From positions 620,001-684,000 of the forward strand of contig NZ_JAFEWD010000001.1 in assembly GCF_017355855.1 (NCBI RefSeq): a stretch of DNA of 64,000 nt, given 5' to 3'. The notes beneath the pieces were generated by a model. The model worked only from the letters and a program-made list of their open reading frames with translations, did no database searches and had not been told where the DNA came from. Source of the DNA: Pedobacter sp. SYSU D00535. GTDB lineage: Bacteria > Bacteroidota > Bacteroidia > Sphingobacteriales > Sphingobacteriaceae. This document shows, piece after piece, positions 60,223-64,000 of this stretch (the first letter of the stretch is position 1; every line of letters starts with the position of its first letter). The position numbers and the translations under genes are program-made.

Positions 60223-63200
60223 TTATAGGTTCACACTCAATCCTAAAGAAATAGTCCTCAAGATAGGATAATCATAAGCACTCGAGGTATAAGGGTCCTT
60301 ATACGGAAGTGGGTTTATAATAGTCCACAAGTTATTACCGGTTGCCAATATCCTTGCTCCACCAAGGCCAATCTTATTTGCATACTTAGTTGGAACTCTA
60401 TAGCTCAACGTAAGGTTATTTATTCTTACAGTTGTACCATCTACAGCCCAAAATGTTGAGTTACGCGTTAGAGAGGGTTGATCAAATCTCGGGAATTTGC
60501 CATCCGGATTTTCTGGACTCCAGCGGTCCTTCCATATACTTAAAATATTTCTCGTGGTCGACGGTGCAATTCTAGCTCGGCCATCATAAAATACCTTTCC
60601 ACCTATTCTGGCAAAGATGTTTGTACTTAAGTTGAAGGCCTTATACCCCAAACCTAAGTTTATACCTGAATTGAACGCCGCATTGGTGTTATTATACATT
60701 GGAACCATGTCCCAGTCATTAATAATTCCGTCCTCATTAGTATCTTCAAAATATTGAAATCCTGGCTGGGGAACATCGTTATACAAACGATAATTCGGAT
60801 TTTTTTCCATAAAAGCATCTACCTCTGCCTGCGTTCTAAACGTCCCTCTATAGATCAAACCAATGTTATTAGAATTGTATCTTCTTGGATCTGTTCCAAA
60901 GTCGGTAGCTAGGCCATCGGCCAAATTGGTTTCCAGAAACTCTCCAGGTGCATAGATCATTTTGGTTACAACTGAATTTCCATAGCTAAAATTCACACTC
61001 GCGTTTAAGCTTACCTCACGCGCAATCCTAGTTCTGTAACCAATAGTAAATTCTGATCCCCAATTGTAAACCTCCCTATAATTCAATATTGGAGCCTCAA
61101 AGCCTGCATATAACGGATATAAATTATTAGCACCCTTGTCGAATCCGTCATACGTGTAGTTCTGGAAAACCTCTACTCCTAAATCAAGCTTGTTATCAAA
61201 TAACGAAGCTTCTAAGCCGGCGTTAAGAGTTCTCTTTTTCTCCCAAGTAATAGCTGGATTCGGAACCGGTCCGGGATATAAGGAATTTCCATTATTCTCT
61301 CCATAGAGATAGCCATTATTTGTATCAATCAAGTATCGCTCCTGCCACATTCGTGCGTTTACACGGTCGTCTCCAGCGATTCCGTAATTAAACTTCAACT
61401 TCAAGAAGTTTACAAAAGCTACATTGTCTTTAAAGAAGTTTTCATTACTCACAACCCAGCCGAGACCGATGCTGGGCGATAAGCCCCAGCGGTTGCCTAA
61501 AGCGAAGTTTGATGATGCGTCTAATCGGGCAACACCCTCAATCAAGTATTTCTTATTTATATCATAACTAAAACGTCCGAAAAACGATCTTTTTGTACTT
61601 TCTGATCTGCCCACCTGCCCTCTCGTCAATCGGTTCGCATCAAAAGCCCAATATTCTTCGCCACCTGGAATTAACTGGTTCTGCCAGTTCACACCTAAAG
61701 TTTCATTATTGGCCTCACTTTGCTCGCCACCAACCAGAACACTAAAGCTGTGCAGTCCAAGTGTTTTTGCATACTGAAGTGTAAAGAAGCCCTGGTAACT
61801 ATTATCTTCAGACAGGGAGGGCGTTATTTGTGCCTCCGAAGCACGTCTGATTCTGGTGAACGGAACCTGAACAGAAGGATTATCAGGATCAGCTGAAAGA
61901 GTGGGAGTATTCGAAAATAATTCATTATTATTTCCCATCCTTGCAAAGTTATACAAATTGTAAGGTGCATCATAACTGCGGCTATTGGCACTATTACTTC
62001 CCTGAGAAATTTGCAGCTTTGCCGTTAAGCCTTTCAAAAATTGCGGCTCATAGCTTAAACTCGCATTAATGCGGTAGCCACGAGACTTACGATTATTATA
62101 GTAGCCTGACTGCAAAAGACCTAGTGGATTGCTTCCATTGTAGTTCACCAGCTGTCCATCTATAGACATTGGAACCCAGCCTGGAACCGAGATTATCCTC
62201 TCGAAAAAAGGCGCATCATTCTCTGATAAATTATGTTGTGCTGTCCTTTTATTTTGATCGATGTTAAAAGCAATATCGGCTCTTAATCCTTGAGCTATAG
62301 TTGCCGTTGCACCACTTCTAAAAGAATATTTATCAAATTTCATCCCCTGCCAATTCGCATCTTCGTTTTGATAACTACCTCCGGCAAAAAATGTTAGTTT
62401 CTCCGTTCCGCCAGACACACTTAGGTTGTGCCGTTGGGTGGCAGCAGGTTTCCATAATTGATCAAACCAGCTTTTGTTATTTAATCCCCTAATGTATTCC
62501 AAATCCTGAGGAGAAAAAAACCTTGAAGTCTCCTCATTTCGCAACCGATAAGTGTCGTTCAGCAACAGCGCATGCTCGTACCCGGAAAGCATATCGGGAG
62601 TACTGGCCGCATCTGAGACACCGACGTAACCATTATAACTAATACTAGGTTTCCCGGCTTTACCTCTTTTTGTGGTGACCAGTACTACCCCTTTTGCTCC
62701 GGAGGCTCCATAAATTGCAGCAGATGCATCCTTCAGGATGGTCATGCTCTCAATCATTGAAGCGTCTATATTATCAAAAGCCTCCTTGGTAACAGTGATA
62801 CCGTCTACAACATATAACGGCTCGGCAGTTGTTCCGTCAGCAGCTTCACTCCTACTCGAATTTCTAACATTCAGAGTAATAGATGATCCAGGTCTACCAG
62901 ACACCTGGCTAACACCTACACCTGCAACCCGGTTACGCATAGCACCTGCCAAGTTTGGAGCAGGAATATCCATCAATTCTTCACCTGTTACAGTTGCGAC
63001 AGACCCTACAACATCCGATCTCTTTTGCGAACCATATCCAACGTTTACCACTGCTTCCCGCAAGGTAACGGCGTCCTCTACGAGCGTCACATCAATAGAC
63101 GTACGTCCATTAACGGCTACTTCGTGAGTTTTGAAACCAATAAAATTGAAAACCAACGTTTCATTACCAGTCGGTAAATTCAGTCGAAAAACGCCATTAA

Positions 63201-63456
63201 CATCAGTACTGGTTGCCGTTGTTGAACCTTTTATCTTTACCGTTACTCCCGGTAGGGGTTCACCTTTCGCGTCCCGGACCGTTCCGGTAACGTTAACGCG
63301 CGCTACCGCTAGGGAACTCTTGTTCCTTGCCGCCTCAGCTGGATTAGCTACCGCTGCTTCGGAGACATTAGTTAACGTAAGCGCTACTAATAAATGAACA
63401 AAGGCCGCCTTGCTGCCTCTATTCAGATAACGTTGCTTGTGTAAATTAAACTTCAT
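60223..63456 (-). CDS. susC: SusC/RagA-family TonB-linked outer-membrane transporter
   Basis: A 1077-residue outer-membrane transporter that imports glycan oligosaccharides. Order: signal peptide (~1-36), a CarboxypepD_reg domain (~55-130; VTGTVRDAKGEPLPGVTVKI), a plug domain with VVNVGYGSQKRSDVVGSVAT, PLYVVDGITV and ESMTILKDASAAIYGASGAK, and a 22-strand-type barrel to the C-terminal aromatic end (ISLGLSVNL). There is no N-terminal STN domain, so control by sigma/anti-sigma is unlikely, and an HTCS-type regulator would be expected elsewhere. It forms a unit with SusD and the lipoprotein. The 269-bp upstream region holds a 14-bp inverted repeat. Confidence 0.94.
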   Translation of the reverse strand: MKFNLHKQRYLNRGSKAAFVHLLVALTLTNVSEAAVANPAEAARNKSSLAVARVNVTGTVRDAKGEPLPGVTVKIKGSTTATSTDVNGVFRLNLPTGNETLVFNFIGFKTHEVAVNGRTSIDVTLVEDAVTLREAVVNVGYGSQKRSDVVGSVATVTGEELMDIPAPNLAGAMRNRVAGVGVSQVSGRPGSSITLNVRNSSRSEAADGTTAEPLYVVDGITVTKEAFDNIDASMIESMTILKDASAAIYGASGAKGVVLVTTKRGKAGKPSISYNGYVGVSDAASTPDMLSGYEHALLLNDTYRLRNEETSRFFSPQDLEYIRGLNNKSWFDQLWKPAATQRHNLSVSGGTEKLTFFAGGSYQNEDANWQGMKFDKYSFRSGATATIAQGLRADIAFNIDQNKRTAQHNLSENDAPFFERIISVPGWVPMSIDGQLVNYNGSNPLGLLQSGYYNNRKSRGYRINASLSYEPQFLKGLTAKLQISQGSNSANSRSYDAPYNLYNFARMGNNNELFSNTPTLSADPDNPSVQVPFTRIRRASEAQITPSLSEDNSYQGFFTLQYAKTLGLHSFSVLVGGEQSEANNETLGVNWQNQLIPGGEEYWAFDANRLTRGQVGRSESTKRSFFGRFSYDINKKYLIEGVARLDASSNFALGNRWGLSPSIGLGWVVSNENFFKDNVAFVNFLKLKFNYGIAGDDRVNARMWQERYLIDTNNGYLYGENNGNSLYPGPVPNPAITWEKKRTLNAGLEASLFDNKLDLGVEVFQNYTYDGFDKGANNLYPLYAGFEAPILNYREVYNWGSEFTIGYRTRIAREVSLNASVNFSYGNSVVTKMIYAPGEFLETNLADGLATDFGTDPRRYNSNNIGLIYRGTFRTQAEVDAFMEKNPNYRLYNDVPQPGFQYFEDTNEDGIINDWDMVPMYNNTNAAFNSGINLGLGYKAFNLSTNIFARIGGKVFYDGRARIAPSTTRNILSIWKDRWSPENPDGKFPRFDQPSLTRNSTFWAVDGTTVRINNLTLSYRVPTKYANKIGLGGARILATGNNLWTIINPLPYKDPYTSSAYDYPILRTISLGLSVNL

Positions 63457-63658
63457 ATTCCTTGTATTGATTAGTTCAAAAATTCTGGCGACAATAGATA
63501 AATCAGCCGTTCAACTTATCGAGCAGCTACTGATGATATTAATGTCTCTGTAAATCTTCTAATTCCCTCTTTGAAGAGCCGGTTGACCTGTATTACTGAT
63601 TGGCGTCTCGTTTCAATTGGTTAAACTTCTATGTCCGAAGTCTATGGTCAAATATCGA

Positions 63659-63695
63659 TTTGAGAACATTCTTTTTTATATAGAATGTTCTCAAA
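63659..63695. promoter_or_regulatory. 14-bp perfect inverted repeat upstream of susC
   Basis: TTTGAGAACATTCT - 9-nt spacer - AGAATGTTCTCAAA lies 203 bp upstream of the susC start and 31 bp after the end of the DUF3826 gene. A U-run is lacking on both strands, so a regulator site or an RNA hairpin is possible. Which one is unknown. Confidence 0.55.
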
Positions 63696-63725
63696 AAATT
63701 GTAGGATGTTACCATCCAGGTACTT

Positions 63726-64000
63726 TTACTTATTGTTCTTCTTCTGTGACTCTTCCTTTATCCTCACCTGCCACTCTTTACTTGCCTTATTCATGTCGAT
63801 ACCGGCCGCAGAAAGATAATTGTTGATTTTCCCTTTATATTTTCCAAACCATCCGTGCTTTTTTTCTGAAGACTCTGCATCCATCGCCTTCTCCCTGGCT
63901 TCTGTTAGATATGCTAAAATCTGCTTCTTCTGTTCGGCCGTTAAATTGGGTAGCATTTCCTGGTAACCTTTGTATGTGATTGGTAACACCCGATACGTCA
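63726..64000 (-). CDS. DUF3826 domain-containing protein (C-terminal part, cut by window end)
   Basis: The reading frame ending at TAA 63726 remains open to the window edge at 64000, so only the last ~91 residues are seen. The frame at the edge reads TYRVLPITYKGYQEMLPNLT and continues TAEQKKQILAYLTEAREKA, HGWFGKYKGKINNYLSAAG and a lysine-rich end. It aligns clearly with module 1 of the double DUF3826 protein (HAWFGKYKGKITNYLASLGY). A third DUF3826 gene therefore stands at the head of the PUL. It should not be read as a complete protein starting near 63989. Confidence 0.85.
   Translation of the reverse strand, partial: TYRVLPITYKGYQEMLPNLTAEQKKQILAYLTEAREKAMDAESSEKKHGWFGKYKGKINNYLSAAGIDMNKASKEWQVRIKEESQKKNNK

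Noticed and set aside
1-64000. tRNA or rRNA genes, CRISPR arrays, insertion sequences or prophage
   Set aside because: I looked for cloverleaf-like arms, direct repeat-spacer arrays and transposase or phage proteins and saw none that could be supported.

Overview
The window looks like a chromosomal piece of a Bacteroidota bacterium, most likely a member of the Sphingobacteriaceae (Pedobacter-like). The grounds are a SusC/SusD pair, several CarboxypepD_reg/TonB-type outer-membrane proteins, a GldC homologue, DUF4251, DUF3826 and LruC families, and a few promoters that fit the Bacteroidota TAnnTTTG -7 element. The family-level placement is inference. I saw no tRNA, rRNA, CRISPR array, insertion sequence or prophage.

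Left half (1-26958), mixed housekeeping and accessory genes. There is the 5' part of a TonB-dependent receptor, a short-form 6-phosphogluconate dehydrogenase, a DUF4251 protein, a gldC / small membrane protein / DEAD-box helicase group, a class I dihydroorotase, a DinB-like protein, a Crp/Fnr regulator, a secreted GH20 hexosaminidase, two outer-membrane beta-barrel proteins, a TetR-UbiB kinase-MpaB/DUF2236 operon, a dienelactone hydrolase, an LruC-domain lipoprotein, a small methyltransferase, a hybrid histidine kinase, and a secreted protein with a DUF922-like HExxH-type motif. Three copies of an intergenic repeat (core CCTGCGGGTCGGGCTT) lie at about 9.8, 15.9 and 17.65 kb.

Right half (26990-64000), one large minus-strand polysaccharide utilization locus (PUL). 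In transcription order it encodes a DUF3826 protein (cut by the window end), SusC, SusD, a surface lipoprotein, a double DUF3826 protein, two paralogous PL1 pectate lyases, a beta-helix plus TIM-barrel-like giant protein, a GH140-type apiosidase, a GH43 enzyme, a beta-propeller protein, a sialate-O-acetylesterase-type esterase, GH2, GH78 alpha-L-rhamnosidase, another DUF3826 protein and a sialidase-like (BNR) enzyme. A block of five genes without signal peptides or with membrane segments follows (iron alcohol dehydrogenase, DapA-family aldolase, PdxA2, four-carbon-acid-sugar kinase, SSS transporter), and then a secreted STN-esterase fusion and a Tat-type sugar isomerase/epimerase. From 51630 to 26990 most gene junctions overlap or are a few bases apart, which suggests a roughly 25-kb operon.

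The combination of PL1, GH140, GH2, GH78, GH43, esterases and a sialidase-like enzyme points to pectin, and to rhamnogalacturonan II (RG-II) in particular. The most interesting point is that the intracellular block can be read as a complete route for the RG-II sugar Dha (3-deoxy-D-lyxo-2-heptulosaric acid): sialidase-like hydrolase releases it, SSS imports it, the DapA-like aldolase splits it to pyruvate plus a four-carbon threuronate, the alcohol dehydrogenase reduces that to D-threonate, the kinase phosphorylates it, and PdxA2 converts it to dihydroxyacetone phosphate plus CO2. The stereochemistry of Dha predicts D-threonate, the known substrate of the DtnK/PdxA2 pair. This is inference from gene content and chemistry and is not proven by the sequence.
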